DNA from: Stenomitos rutilans HA7619-LM2
GTDB lineage: Bacteria; Cyanobacteriota; Cyanobacteriia; Leptolyngbyales; Leptolyngbyaceae
Reading direction: 5' to 3'
Assembly: GCA_019358945.1 (NCBI GenBank)
Contig: JAHHIE010000009.1
Location: 62,001 to 126,000, forward strand
DNA: 64,000 nucleotides
A program made the translations under genes and the position numbers. Position 1 is the first letter of the stretch; each line of letters begins with the position of its first letter. The notes beneath the pieces were generated by a model that saw only the letters and a list, made by a program, of their open reading frames with translations, was not told the origin of the DNA and ran no database searches. Below, piece after piece: positions 7,215-15,432 of the stretch.

Positions 7215-7688
7215 GTGAGTAAACAGGTTCAGGGGCGGATGCTACTCTCTCATAATTTTGATGTTTTACCAGACACCATTCCAGCTTTGAGTCGTCAAGA
7301 GTTTGCGGCTGTGTTTCAGGTGGGTCTAAGTGAGCAAGACCACTTGCAATGCAGAATGATCAATCATCCGCATTGGATAGTCGAGATCCAGTTTCCGCCG
7401 AACCAGTTTTTACCGTCACAGGTTGGAGCGCTGTGTGCAAAAGCTTTGGCAGAGAAGCGACGATCGCAGCAATTAAGCGCCGCCTTCCCAGAAATTTTGG
7501 TGTTAGGGGGTATTAAAACTACGCCTCCCACCACCAACTCACCCGAGGCCCTGCAACCAGGAGAGTGGGGAGTCGATGTGGTGGAAACTCGCTCCAGGGA
7601 AGCTTTTTTGCAAGGGATAGGCTGGGATGCCACTATTGCCCAGAAGCCCATTGAAAGTGTCTTCAAAATTGAATGGCAGGAAGACTGA
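7215..7688 (+). CDS. conserved hypothetical protein in phycobilisome island
   Basis: A 157-residue protein that was not recognised. It is soluble, with no membrane segment, a C-terminal region rich in beta propensity (VDVVETRSREAF, SVFKIEW) and a central loop with TTPPTTNSP. The start is uncertain: GTG at 7215 gives this length, while ATG at 7239 has AGGGG close upstream. Its stop codon is 2 bases before the ATG of the ankyrin gene, whose ribosome binding site lies inside this gene, so the two are probably one operon with the HEAT-repeat gene after them. Confidence 0.7.
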   Translation: MSKQVQGRMLLSHNFDVLPDTIPALSRQEFAAVFQVGLSEQDHLQCRMINHPHWIVEIQFPPNQFLPSQVGALCAKALAEKRRSQQLSAAFPEILVLGGIKTTPPTTNSPEALQPGEWGVDVVETRSREAFLQGIGWDATIAQKPIESVFKIEWQED

Positions 7689-7690
7689 CG

Positions 7691-8404
7691 ATGCCCTCCA
7701 ATCCAGAACTGAATCAACAACTAATCCGGGCGATCATCAAGGGGGATGCGGCAGCGGTGGAGAGCCTGTTAGCCCAAGGTGCAGAGTCCAATACCGCTGG
7801 AGGGGTTACTGCCGTCGGCGCGAGTAATACGGCACTGATGTGGGCTGCTACAGAAGGCTACCTTGAGATCGTGGAACAACTTCTGGCGAAAGGTGCCGAT
7901 GTCGATACGAAAAATGCCGGAGGCTATACCGCTTTGATGTTTGCGGCAGAGGGCGATCGGCGTGAAATTGTTTCTCTACTGTTGGATCATGGTGCAGCGA
8001 TCGGCGATCGCAATTCCTACGAAGAAACCGTGTTGATGGTACTGGCACGTCATGGTCAGACTGATCTCGTCCAACGCCTTGCGAAACTGGGTGCTGAGGT
8101 CAATACTGTCAATAAAATTGGCAACACTGGCCTCTATTTAGCCGTAGAGCGAGATCAGGTTTACGCCGTCAAAGCGCTGATTGATTTGGGGGCTGAAATC
8201 AATACCGCCAACATCGGTGGTTGGACTCCTCTGATGATGGCAGCAGCTCAGGGCAATCTGGAAATCATCAGCCTGCTGCTGGAGCATGGCGCAGATTTTC
8301 GTTCGGTCAATCGCTGGGGTGCCACTGCTCTGAGTGAAGCCCGCAAATCGTTTCGATCGGCGCAGGCATCTGAGCTGTTAATCCGAGCCGGAGCCATTGA
8401 ATAA
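7691..8404 (+). CDS. ankyrin-repeat protein
   Basis: About 237 residues with six to seven ankyrin repeats of the TALMWAATEGYLEIVEQLLAKGADV type; repeats run almost end to end. Ankyrin proteins are protein-protein interaction scaffolds. ATG 7691 is chosen over ATG 7673 because AGGAAG lies 7 bases upstream of it and the 7673 start would overlap the previous gene. The stop overlaps or abuts the start of the HEAT-repeat gene. Placement between an unknown gene and a phycobilin-lyase-like gene suggests a scaffold in phycobilisome assembly, which is inference only. Confidence 0.9.
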   Translation: MPSNPELNQQLIRAIIKGDAAAVESLLAQGAESNTAGGVTAVGASNTALMWAATEGYLEIVEQLLAKGADVDTKNAGGYTALMFAAEGDRREIVSLLLDHGAAIGDRNSYEETVLMVLARHGQTDLVQRLAKLGAEVNTVNKIGNTGLYLAVERDQVYAVKALIDLGAEINTANIGGWTPLMMAAAQGNLEIISLLLEHGADFRSVNRWGATALSEARKSFRSAQASELLIRAGAIE

Positions 8405-8405
8405 G

Positions 8406-9074
8406 ATGAATGTTGATCGTTTGGCTCAGTTAGAATCCTGGCTACGTTCGGGCGCGATCGACCAGCGCAAAAAGGCGATCGATGAGTTGGCTGGCTTCCC
8501 TTCTGACATCGCAGTGCCGCTTTTGCAACGCTTCTCGACTGACCCCGATTTCCTCTGTCGTCGTTTTGCCGTCATGGGGCTGGGCAACCATCGCACCGAG
8601 GCATCATTCCAGGCGCTTAGAACTCTGTTAGAGAACGAGCAGGATGATAATGTTCTGGCAGAGATTGCCAATGCCTTGTTTGATTTTGGCGATGCGTCCA
8701 TCCCCTTGCTACAACAGCTATTTGAGCGCAATCGTCACTGGCTGACCCGGCAAACTATTTTATCGATCTTAATGGAGTCCGACCAGGACGACGTTTTGCT
8801 GGCAGTGATCCGGGAAGCCTTACTCGACGAGACCCAAACGGTTAAAGAAACGGCCATTCTGGCGCTGGGTCAGTTGCTTAAAGGACCTCTCCAGCAGGAG
8901 GCGCTTGATCTATTGGAATCCTTAGCCGAGGCTGATTTCTGGCGCGATCGCTGGCGAGCCGCCACAGCCCTGACCCTGGCGACTGATCCTAGAGCCAAGC
9001 CAATGCTGGCGAAATTGCAACAAGACGAGAATCATTACGTGGTTGCGGCGGCTTTAGACAGCGCGTTGCGGTGA
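8406..9074 (+). CDS. HEAT-repeat phycobilin lyase-like protein
   Basis: About 222 residues of HEAT/PBS-lyase repeats: DPDFLCRRFAVMGLGNHR, DNVLAEIANALFDFG, NRHWLTRQTILSILMES, ETQTVKETAILALGQLL and WRDRWRAATALTLATDP. It belongs to the CpcE/F, PecE/F, CpeY/Z/F and NblB superfamily, and its size fits the short members (CpcF, CpeZ, CpeF). It is a relative of the minus-strand gene at 3222-3881. The ATG at 8406 lies 1 base after the ankyrin stop; a TTG at 8397 would overlap it by 8 bases. It likely helps ligate or chaperone a bilin on phycoerythrin subunits, given the cpe genes 560 bases downstream. Confidence 0.82.
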   Translation: MNVDRLAQLESWLRSGAIDQRKKAIDELAGFPSDIAVPLLQRFSTDPDFLCRRFAVMGLGNHRTEASFQALRTLLENEQDDNVLAEIANALFDFGDASIPLLQQLFERNRHWLTRQTILSILMESDQDDVLLAVIREALLDETQTVKETAILALGQLLKGPLQQEALDLLESLAEADFWRDRWRAATALTLATDPRAKPMLAKLQQDENHYVVAAALDSALR

Positions 9075-9123
9075 TGGGATAACAAGCCAGAGAGCGATCG
9101 CACATCAATTTGTCCTTTAATCT

Positions 9124-9284
9124 TAGGACCTACGCATTCCCCCCTCTTTTCTTGTATGCCCAAAGGGCTTTAAGCCCCCAATTCTTGGGGACTTGGAGTG
9201 CTTGCTTCCCCTTTCTTGTATGCCCGCTAGGGCTATAAATTGAGGACTGGAGGGCCAGTTTTGCGAGACTTTGCGTAAGTCCTA
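9124..9284. mobile_element. MITE-like element with TAGGACTTACGCA ends (copy 1)
   Basis: A 161-bp block opens with TAGGACCTACGCA and closes with TGCGTAAGTCCTA, a 13-bp inverted repeat with one mismatch. The interior holds internal palindromic pieces of the type CTTGTATGCCCAAAGGGCTTTAAGCCCCCAATTCTTGGGG. No transposase is encoded. Related copies are at 33058-33527 and 39105-39227. Confidence 0.7.
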
Positions 9285-9631
9285 CAATCTGTAACAGTAG
9301 ATCGCCAACCTGAAAACCCATCTCCAGACGACAACTGGATGCCTGAGGAGTTTATGCTCCAGTAGTGTTCTATACGAGCTGACTGTATCAAGCTTTATAA
9401 ATCTTGATAATTATGGTTGCAGGCTTATAGGAAGATTGATCATAACAAAGCGTATGAAACGCTTGAGAGGTCTGAACCGCTTAGAAATTAGCCTTTTCCT
9501 AAACGATCGCAGGAGTTTTTCTGACGATAGATTTAATCTGGTATCTAAGCGAGTTGGCTGAGAAATCTGAAATTTCTTTTTGCTTTGAAACAATTTTCTT
9601 AATCTTTGTCGTTAGCCAGGAGATTCCATTC
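9285..9631 (+). promoter_or_regulatory. cpeC promoter and leader with candidate attenuator
   Basis: No gene is seen. Three small inverted repeats lie here: TATCAAG/CTTGATA (about 9386-9408), GATAGATT/AATC..TATC (about 9526-9545), and AGAAAT-CTGAA-ATTTCT followed by TTTT (9561-9581), which looks like a weak intrinsic terminator 50 bases before the cpeC ATG. In Fremyella the cpeC leader is known to carry an attenuating stem-loop used for green-light control; functional equivalence here is a guess. No L-box was found in this region. Confidence 0.4.
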
Positions 9632-10492
9632 ATGCCATTTGGACCAGCTTCACGCTTAGGGGTCAGCCTCTTTGATGAAACCCCTCCCGTCGAGTGGGTG
9701 CCCGGTCGCTCACAAGAAGAAGCCGAGACGATTATTCTGGCAGTCTATCGTCAGGTGTTAGGTAATGCTTACGTAATGGAAAGCGAGCGGCTCGCGGTGC
9801 CCGAATCCCAATTTAAGCGGGGTGAGTTGAGTGTTCGTGAGTTTGTCCGGGCAGTGGCAAAGTCTGACCTCTATCAGTCTCGTTTCTTTACCAGTTGTGC
9901 GCGTTACCGGGCGATCGAACTCAATTTTCGGCATTTGCTGGGTCGTCCACCCCTGGATCTGGAAGAGATGCGGCTGCACAGCACGATTCTCGATACTCAG
10001 GGCTTTGAAGCAGAAATCGATTCCTACCTCGACAGTGACGAGTATCAAACCACGTTTGGCGAAAACTTTGTCCCTTACATTCGGGGCTACAAGAGCGATG
10101 CGTGTCAGAGCATGGTGCAATTTACCCACACGTTTCAATTGGTGCGTGGAGCCAGCAGCAGCAGCCTGAAGGGTGACTTGTCTGGCAAGAGTCCCAAGCT
10201 CAATGCGCTGGTGATTCAAAGCACTCCCACTCCGGTGATTTCGCCTGCCAGTAGCGGTGCCTTGTTCTCTGCGCCGTCTAATGATCCTCAGACGCGCTTG
10301 GGTGTGGGTGCCAGTGCCGATGGCAAAGTGTATCGGATTGAGGTTACAGGCTATCGCTCTAACGCAGTCAACCGGGTCTCTAAGTTCCGCCGCAGCAACA
10401 AGGTGTTTCTGGTGCCCTACGAGCAACTTTCCCAGGAGTATCAGCGGATTCACCAGCAGGGTGGCGTGATTGCCAGTATTACGCTTGTATAG
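9632..10492 (+). CDS. cpeC: phycoerythrin-associated rod linker CpeC
   Basis: This 286-residue linker holds phycoerythrin hexamers together in the peripheral rod. It has an N-terminal PBS linker domain (about residues 15-170: [70 protein letters not shown]) and a C-terminal CpcD domain (about 230-286, KVYRIEVTGYR to GGVIASITLV), joined by a Ser/Pro-rich stretch. The start MPFGPASRLGVSLFDETPP resembles known CpeC/CpcC-type linkers; AGGAGA lies 9 bases upstream of this ATG. It heads an apparent cpeCDE...STR operon. Confidence 0.92.
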   Translation: MPFGPASRLGVSLFDETPPVEWVPGRSQEEAETIILAVYRQVLGNAYVMESERLAVPESQFKRGELSVREFVRAVAKSDLYQSRFFTSCARYRAIELNFRHLLGRPPLDLEEMRLHSTILDTQGFEAEIDSYLDSDEYQTTFGENFVPYIRGYKSDACQSMVQFTHTFQLVRGASSSSLKGDLSGKSPKLNALVIQSTPTPVISPASSGALFSAPSNDPQTRLGVGASADGKVYRIEVTGYRSNAVNRVSKFRRSNKVFLVPYEQLSQEYQRIHQQGGVIASITLV

Positions 10493-10532
10493 CCTCAGCT
10501 CAAGATTACAGGACTTTAGGAGATAGGTTTCA

Positions 10533-11291
10533 ATGGGTAGTATCGTCATCAATGCCACTCCGGTGGAACTCTGGCCGACCAGCGATCTAGAGGAAATTCA
10601 GACCGTCATCCGAACCGTTTATAAGCAAGTGCTGGGCAATCCCTATGTGATGGAAAGTGAGCGGTTGGTCACCGCTGAGTCCCAGTTGAGCGATCGCTCC
10701 ATCACCGTGCGAGAATTCGTGCGTGCCGTAGCGAAATCTGATTTCTACCGTGCCCGTTACTTTGAATCCTGCGCTCCCTACCGCTTTGTGGAACTCAACT
10801 TTCTACATTTGCTCGGTCGGGCACCTCAGGATCAAAAGGAAGTATCCGAGCACATTGTTCGCACGACGACCGAAGGCTACGATGCTGAAATCGATTCCTA
10901 TATCGACAGCAGTGAGTACCAGTCGGCGTTTGGTGAGAATATTGTGCCCTACACGCGTGGCGGCAGCAGCGAGGCAAACGCGAAGCAAGTAGGGTATAAC
11001 CGCATTTTTGCGATCGATCGCGGCCCCTCTCAGATTGACAGCTCGGTGAAAGCATCGCAATTGGTATATGACATTGCCACCAACAGCGCCAATGCTATCA
11101 AACCGTCTTCAGCAACCGTGACGGGTTCTGGTACTGAAAAGCGGTTCAAAATTCTGGTGGCAGGGTCAAAATTTGACTGCCCTAGACGAGTGAGTGCCAC
11201 TGAATACATTGTTTCAGCGAGCAAGATGACTCCTCAAATCCAGCGGATTAACCGTACTTCTGGCAAAATCGTCAGCATCACCGAGATTTAA
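10533..11291 (+). CDS. cpeD: phycoerythrin-associated rod linker CpeD
   Basis: A 252-residue rod linker with the same two-domain layout as CpeC but a shorter N-terminus: PBS linker domain about residues 10-165 ([77 protein letters not shown]) and CpcD domain about 195-252 (KRFKILVAGSKFD to GKIVSITEI). TAGGAGA precedes the ATG. Gene order and length match cpeD of Fremyella-type cpeCDE operons. A perfect 11-bp hairpin (11299-11323) follows its stop. Confidence 0.92.
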   Translation: MGSIVINATPVELWPTSDLEEIQTVIRTVYKQVLGNPYVMESERLVTAESQLSDRSITVREFVRAVAKSDFYRARYFESCAPYRFVELNFLHLLGRAPQDQKEVSEHIVRTTTEGYDAEIDSYIDSSEYQSAFGENIVPYTRGGSSEANAKQVGYNRIFAIDRGPSQIDSSVKASQLVYDIATNSANAIKPSSATVTGSGTEKRFKILVAGSKFDCPRRVSATEYIVSASKMTPQIQRINRTSGKIVSITEI

Positions 11292-11298
11292 TCGTTTT

Positions 11299-11323
11299 AG
11301 CAAGTGGGCAATGCCCACTTGCT
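11299..11323 (+). terminator. intercistronic hairpin between cpeD and cpeE
   Basis: AGCAAGTGGGC and GCCCACTTGCT form a perfect 11-bp stem with a 3-base loop (AAT), 8 bases after the cpeD stop codon. There is no T-tract afterwards, so it more likely sets mRNA stability or partial termination, giving less cpeE than cpeCD, than full termination. Confidence 0.65.
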
Positions 11324-11456
11324 CCATTTCGATAAAGCACAGAGGATGTCGAGAAGTATCTAATGTTGCGCTGTAGTTCGCTTAGACTACATCATGGCAA
11401 CGCTGATATTTAAGCCATCCTCATTAACTACAAACCTTATTTTAGGAGTCATTAGT

Positions 11457-12215
11457 ATGGCACTTTGGATTGAAGCTGAGTCGGTTGAATTACGCCCCAA
11501 TGCAACGGAAGAGAATCTGCAAACCGTTATTCGGGCGGTTTATCGGCAAGTCTTGGGTAATGCACACGTCATGGACAACCAGCGGCTCACCAGCGCTGAG
11601 TCTCAGTTACGGAATGGTGATATTACCGTCAGAGAATTTGTCCGCGCAGTGGCGCAGTCTGATCTGTACCGTTCTTTGTTTTTTGAGACATCTTCTCCCT
11701 ACCGTTTTGTTGAATTGAATTTTAAGCATTTGCTGGGTCGTGCGCCACAGGATCAAACTGAAATCTCGGAGCATGTGCAAACGTATAACAACCAGGGCTA
11801 TGAAGCCGAGATTGATGCCTACATTTCCAGCGATGAATACATTCTGAATTTTGGTGAGCATGTTGTGCCTTCTGCACGTGGAAATCGCACTCAAGCTGGC
11901 ATCAAAAATGTTGGATTCAACCGTACTTTTGCCTTAATGCGGGGCTTTGCAGCGAATGATGTGGGCAAAGCAGCAAAACTAATTAGCGATATTGGCGGTA
12001 ATTTGCCGACCAAAATTGTTGCTCCAGCGAGCGGCTCTGGCGCTTCCAGCAATCGGGAGAAGCGGTTCCGTGTTGCGGTTTCCAAAGCCAGCTATGGTCC
12101 GCGTGTGACCCGAAGCGCCACGACCTTTGAAGTTGGCTACAATCAGCTTTCCCAAAAAATTCAAAATATTCAGAAGACGGGCGGCAAGATTTTGAGTATT
12201 ACTGAGGTAGCTTAG
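11457..12215 (+). CDS. cpeE: phycoerythrin-associated rod linker CpeE
   Basis: A 252-residue linker with PBS linker domain (about residues 15-165: [77 protein letters not shown]) and C-terminal CpcD domain (about 195-252). ATG 11457 is chosen since TAGGAGT lies 8 bases upstream; the frame is open a further 21 codons upstream without a comparable site. It is third in order after cpeC and cpeD, as in known cpeCDE operons; the 165-base gap after cpeD could contain an internal promoter. Confidence 0.91.
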   Translation: MALWIEAESVELRPNATEENLQTVIRAVYRQVLGNAHVMDNQRLTSAESQLRNGDITVREFVRAVAQSDLYRSLFFETSSPYRFVELNFKHLLGRAPQDQTEISEHVQTYNNQGYEAEIDAYISSDEYILNFGEHVVPSARGNRTQAGIKNVGFNRTFALMRGFAANDVGKAAKLISDIGGNLPTKIVAPASGSGASSNREKRFRVAVSKASYGPRVTRSATTFEVGYNQLSQKIQNIQKTGGKILSITEVA

Positions 12216-12316
12216 AGAAGGGCGATCGCAGTTGAGCGATTGGGTCTAGTAAGGATACAGGCAAAACCAACCCCTAGCTTTGTCTGACTGCTTTCTAGTG
12301 ATCTCAGGTATCGACT

Positions 12317-12796
12317 ATGGCGACTACTGAATATGACGATCGCATCTTGTTGATTGAGGTCAGTGGCTTACGTCAACAGGGTACGATGCCAACGAGTCAT
12401 TACACCTTTAAGGTTCCCTATCGCTCACTTGCTCGCACCCTTCAATTCATTAGCCGCAAGGGTGGAAAGGTTATTCGGATTCAGGCTCCGTCTTTATTGC
12501 TACCAACTCCGGCAAGTTGGAACCATGCTACATCACTAGCTAATCCAGGAGTGGTTGAAGCGATCGCCGCACACCCCTCCTCTACTTTTGACCCTGACCC
12601 TGTTTTAGCCCTCGAAAACGCACCGACAGCTAGTGAAACAACTCAGCCGACTGTTGTAGCAGAAGCTGTGGCAGAAGCGGACACATTAACTTCATTACAG
12701 CCGTCTGAACCCAGGCTTTTAGAGCCGCTCAACGTGCCAAAACTGATCAGATCATTTCTGAAAAAGCTGAATCATACCTGGGTAAAGTCTGAGTAG
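12317..12796 (+). CDS. CpcD-domain protein with long variable tail
   Basis: This 159-residue protein starts with a CpcD domain (about residues 5-57: DDRILLIEVSGLRQQG, TFKVPYRSLARTLQFISRKGGKVIRI), the module that caps phycobilisome rods in CpcD and binds FNR to phycobilisomes in PetH. The remaining 100 residues are a Pro/Ala/Glu-rich, probably disordered linker ending in a basic amphipathic segment VPKLIRSFLKKLNHTW. Normal CpcD capping linkers are only about 80-90 residues. It may cap phycoerythrin rods or tether rods to another partner through the terminal helix. It is co-directional with cpeCDE. Confidence 0.82.
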   Translation: MATTEYDDRILLIEVSGLRQQGTMPTSHYTFKVPYRSLARTLQFISRKGGKVIRIQAPSLLLPTPASWNHATSLANPGVVEAIAAHPSSTFDPDPVLALENAPTASETTQPTVVAEAVAEADTLTSLQPSEPRLLEPLNVPKLIRSFLKKLNHTWVKSE

Positions 12797-12903
12797 AAAC
12801 GCACCCATGAGCCAGCACCACTGTTCTGGCAGTTACTTTAAGACTGACGAATACAGTTTCTCTTCTATTGCTATAGTGGAGCATCGCATTCAAGGTGATT
12901 TGT

Positions 12904-13227
12904 ATGGCAAGTGCAATGATTGCTTCTGGCACCATTGACCTCAGTGATTACAATAGTCGTCTGGTAACCATTGAAGTGAGGGGTGGTCACCAGGAGATGC
13001 TACGGAAGGGATTGTATACAGTAACGATTCCTTACAGATGCCTCTCTCAAACAATGCAACGGATTCATCGGTTTGGTGGAAAGGTTACGAATGTAGCCAT
13101 CCCTCATTATTCCGGTGAAGCGTTGTCTGCTCAACCGCAGGCAAAACCTGCGTCGAATGCTCGGCAGACCCCAAAATCGGCGGACGAGACGCAAAAGAAA
13201 CAATCACAACGAAAAGCAAAACGTTGA
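12904..13227 (+). CDS. CpcD-like small rod-capping linker
   Basis: A 107-residue protein. Residues about 13-65 form a CpcD domain (YNSRLVTIEVRGGHQEM, YTVTIPYRCLSQTMQRIHRFGGKVTNVAIP), followed by a Lys/Gln-rich basic tail ending in KKQSQRKAKR. ATG 12904 has AAGGTG upstream; a GTG three codons earlier is an alternative. Its stop overlaps the cpeS start in an ATGA-type overlap, so the two are translationally coupled. It probably ends phycoerythrin rods. Confidence 0.82.
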   Translation: MASAMIASGTIDLSDYNSRLVTIEVRGGHQEMLRKGLYTVTIPYRCLSQTMQRIHRFGGKVTNVAIPHYSGEALSAQPQAKPASNARQTPKSADETQKKQSQRKAKR

Positions 13228-13760
13228 TGAACATTACGGAGTTTGTTGCGAGTTCGATTGGGCATTGGCGATCGCAGCGCAGCGCTCACCATTTGGCATT
13301 TGGTCATTTTGAAGCCGTTCAGTCCGAGATCGACATTGTGGCTCTCTCGGTGGATGATCCGGCAGTGTTAGATCTATGCAAAACCTACAGCATTGATCCA
13401 CAGGCTGCCATTTCACCCTTCCGTATGAGTTGGGAAGGTCAGTCGGATTGGGAAGATAGTGAGCTTGTCAAAGGAACGTGCGTTTTGGTGCCTGTTCCCG
13501 ATCCGAGCCAGCCTCAGCGTGGCAAACTCCTGCGCGATCAAGGGTACGCTGAAGAAATCGCGGCGGTGGGTGACTACACCCTCACCGAAGACGGCACGTT
13601 TGTGCTTGTTACGGCGTACGATCGCGCCGCTGCTGAAGAAAAAATCTGGTTTGTTAACCCCAATGTTCGCTGTAGGGTCTCTCTGATTAAAACCAGTGCT
13701 GGTACGGGAGTGGTTACGGCTTCGTTCTCTTCAGAGATTCGCCAAGAAATTAAACATTAA
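13227..13760 (+). CDS. cpeS: phycoerythrobilin lyase CpeS
   Basis: A 177-residue CpcS/CpeS-family lyase; in phycoerythrin producers CpeS attaches phycoerythrobilin to Cys-82 of CpeB. Seen features are IGHWRSQRSAHHLAFGHFEA (about 12-31), RGKLLRDQGYAEE (about 98-110), TAYDRAAAEEKIWFVNPNVR (about 128-147) and the C-terminal ASFSSEIR. The ATG overlaps the stop of the small linker gene by one base. Its place after cpeCDE and before cpeT and cpeR fits the cpeCDESTR order known from Fremyella, interrupted here by two CpcD-like genes. Confidence 0.9.
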   Translation: MNITEFVASSIGHWRSQRSAHHLAFGHFEAVQSEIDIVALSVDDPAVLDLCKTYSIDPQAAISPFRMSWEGQSDWEDSELVKGTCVLVPVPDPSQPQRGKLLRDQGYAEEIAAVGDYTLTEDGTFVLVTAYDRAAAEEKIWFVNPNVRCRVSLIKTSAGTGVVTASFSSEIRQEIKH

Positions 13761-13826
13761 AGCTTAAAAATTCGCGCTCATTAACGTCTTAATTTTTGGT
13801 TTTAATTTTTCATCGCCTTTATACCC

Positions 13827-14450
13827 ATGTCATCGACTCCACTGTCTTTCTCTCAAGCGACATCCAATGATTTAATGACCCTGGCACGCTGGATGGCGGG
13901 GGACTTTAGTAATGCTAAGCAGGCGTTTGAAAATGCCAAGGATTACGCCCACATCCATGTTTTTTTTCGTCCCTTACCCTATGCATTCTTTTCTGGTATT
14001 GGACTCTATTCAGAGCAGGTTTATGACTACGATTTGTGGAGTCCTTATCGGCAAGGAGTGCACCGCTTAGTCGAACAGGATGATCAGATTTATATTGAAA
14101 ACTACAGCTTAAAAAAACCAATGCTCTATGCCGGATCGGCGCGTGATTTAAATATTCTCAAAACCATCACGCCTGCCTGCATTGAACGTCGCTACCACTG
14201 CTCGATGATTTTTAAGCGAGAGGGCGATCGCTTTCAAGGCAATGTTGAGCCTGGAAACCTTTGCTTGATTGAAAAACATGGTTGCCAAACGTATCTGGAT
14301 AGCTATGTTGAAATCAGTGAAACTACCTGGGTCAGCTTGGATAAGGGCTTAGATATCAATACACATCAGCAAGTTTGGGGGTCTACCTTTGGACCTTTGC
14401 GGTTTGAAAAACAGGAGAGCTTTGCCCATGAAGTCCCCACTATTGACTGA
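13827..14450 (+). CDS. cpeT: phycobiliprotein lyase CpeT (CpcT/CpeT family)
   Basis: A 207-residue protein of the CpcT/CpeT family, beta-barrel lyases or bilin chaperones acting on the Cys-153/165-type position of beta subunits. Typical pieces are LARWMAGDFSNAKQA (about 19-33), PYAFFSGIGLYSEQVYDYD (about 51-69), SPYRQGVHRL, CIERRYHCSMIFKREGDRFQG (about 119-139) and DKGLDINTHQQVWGS. It lies 66 bases after cpeS and its 3' end overlaps the start of cpeR. Confidence 0.92.
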   Translation: MSSTPLSFSQATSNDLMTLARWMAGDFSNAKQAFENAKDYAHIHVFFRPLPYAFFSGIGLYSEQVYDYDLWSPYRQGVHRLVEQDDQIYIENYSLKKPMLYAGSARDLNILKTITPACIERRYHCSMIFKREGDRFQGNVEPGNLCLIEKHGCQTYLDSYVEISETTWVSLDKGLDINTHQQVWGSTFGPLRFEKQESFAHEVPTID

Positions 14451-14793
14451 TCTCTCCCTGCCCTATCTAGCACCCATTGAAACTAAAATGCTGCCCCCAG
14501 AAGCGCAGAAAAAAATGCAGTGCTGGATTCGCAGCCGCCATTTAGTTTGCTCAGGCAATTTCTTTGTGTTTGAAACGGTGGACTATAGTGCGGTTGATCG
14601 GTTTTGTGAGTGCGTTGAAACGTTGGGTGGCAGCGTCATTTCCGTTGATCCGGTTGACAAAATCTGGATGGGCGATCACCGACAAGTGATTTTGTATCGT
14701 GCCAGAGCCAGTTTGCATACACCCTGTCATGCCTTGAAACAATATTGGCTGAAATATGGCGGTTTTCGCTCTCGCTTTGATCCTCAAGATTAG
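14428..14793 (+). CDS. cpeR: phycoerythrin operon activator CpeR
   Basis: CpeR is a small regulator needed for expression of the cpeBA phycoerythrin genes in chromatically acclimating cyanobacteria. This 121-residue protein shows the family body: MLPPEAQKKMQCWIRSRHL (about 18-36), FVFETVDYSAVDRFCECVE (about 43-61), DKIWMGDHRQVILYRA and KQYWLKYGGFRSRFDP. ATG 14428 is chosen because AGGAGA lies 8 bases upstream; it overlaps the end of cpeT by 23 bases in another frame, indicating coupled translation. The target genes cpeBA are not in the window, so the regulator would act at a distance. Confidence 0.9.
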   Translation: MKSPLLTDLSLPYLAPIETKMLPPEAQKKMQCWIRSRHLVCSGNFFVFETVDYSAVDRFCECVETLGGSVISVDPVDKIWMGDHRQVILYRARASLHTPCHALKQYWLKYGGFRSRFDPQD

Positions 14794-14893
14794 ATAGACG
14801 GCATAAGCGATGCGATCGCCCAACCTAAGGATCGCTCGATTGAAGATGAATTTGGTCACGTCGGGTTTCATTACTTTTTTATGGAGCTATAGC

Positions 14894-15223
14894 ATGGAAA
14901 TAACAATGGATGTAGGTGTAATGGTCACACTCGTTTATGGCATCCTTGCGATCGTGGGCGGCATTCTAGGCTATGTTCAGGCACAGAGTAAGGTTTCTCT
15001 GTTTGCTGGCTGCGGCTGTGGCATTCTGTTGCTGGTCAGTGCCTTGTTACAATTTCAAGGACAACCCTGGGGGCTGGTAGCTGCCACAGTTGTCACGCTG
15101 ATCTTGCTAGTGGCGTTTGTGATGCGATGGATCAAAACGCGCAAGTTTATGCCTGCTGGTTTGATGCTGCTTTTGGGAATTCCATCACTAGGCATCATGA
15201 TTAGTCAGTTGGTTGGCGTTTAA
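14894..15223 (+). CDS. TMEM14-family small membrane protein
   Basis: About 109 residues, nearly all hydrophobic: four predicted membrane segments around LVYGILAIVGGILGYV, LFAGCGCGILLLVSALL, LVAATVVTLILLVAFV and LMLLLGIPSLGIMI. The Gly-rich first helix and the R-x-x-x-K-F-M-P-A-G turn before the last helix fit the TMEM14/UPF0136 family. The role in cyanobacteria is unknown; plant relatives affect plastid fatty-acid or haem-related transport. GGAG lies 8 bases before the ATG. It follows cpeR by 100 bases on the same strand, so it may be co-regulated with phycoerythrin genes. Confidence 0.82.
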   Translation: MEITMDVGVMVTLVYGILAIVGGILGYVQAQSKVSLFAGCGCGILLLVSALLQFQGQPWGLVAATVVTLILLVAFVMRWIKTRKFMPAGLMLLLGIPSLGIMISQLVGV

Positions 15224-15432
15224 TCAGTCAGCACTTGACCGAATCCGCCTGACAATTTGGCTGATTGAAACGGTAGTCCCTGTTAGATTCAGATTTTTAC
15301 AACTTACCAGCTATTTCCATTTGTATTCGCCACACCCGATACTCTACACCCGGTACCCGTCTCTACAAGACGGTGGCTTACCGGATTGAAAACCGCTATA
15401 AACGCGATTGGTGCGTTAAGGAGATGACTCAT

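Noticed and set aside
9758-10558. Long minus-strand open frame of 266 codons opposite cpeC.
   Set aside because: It is the antisense shadow of a clearly conserved linker gene and its translation shows no family features.
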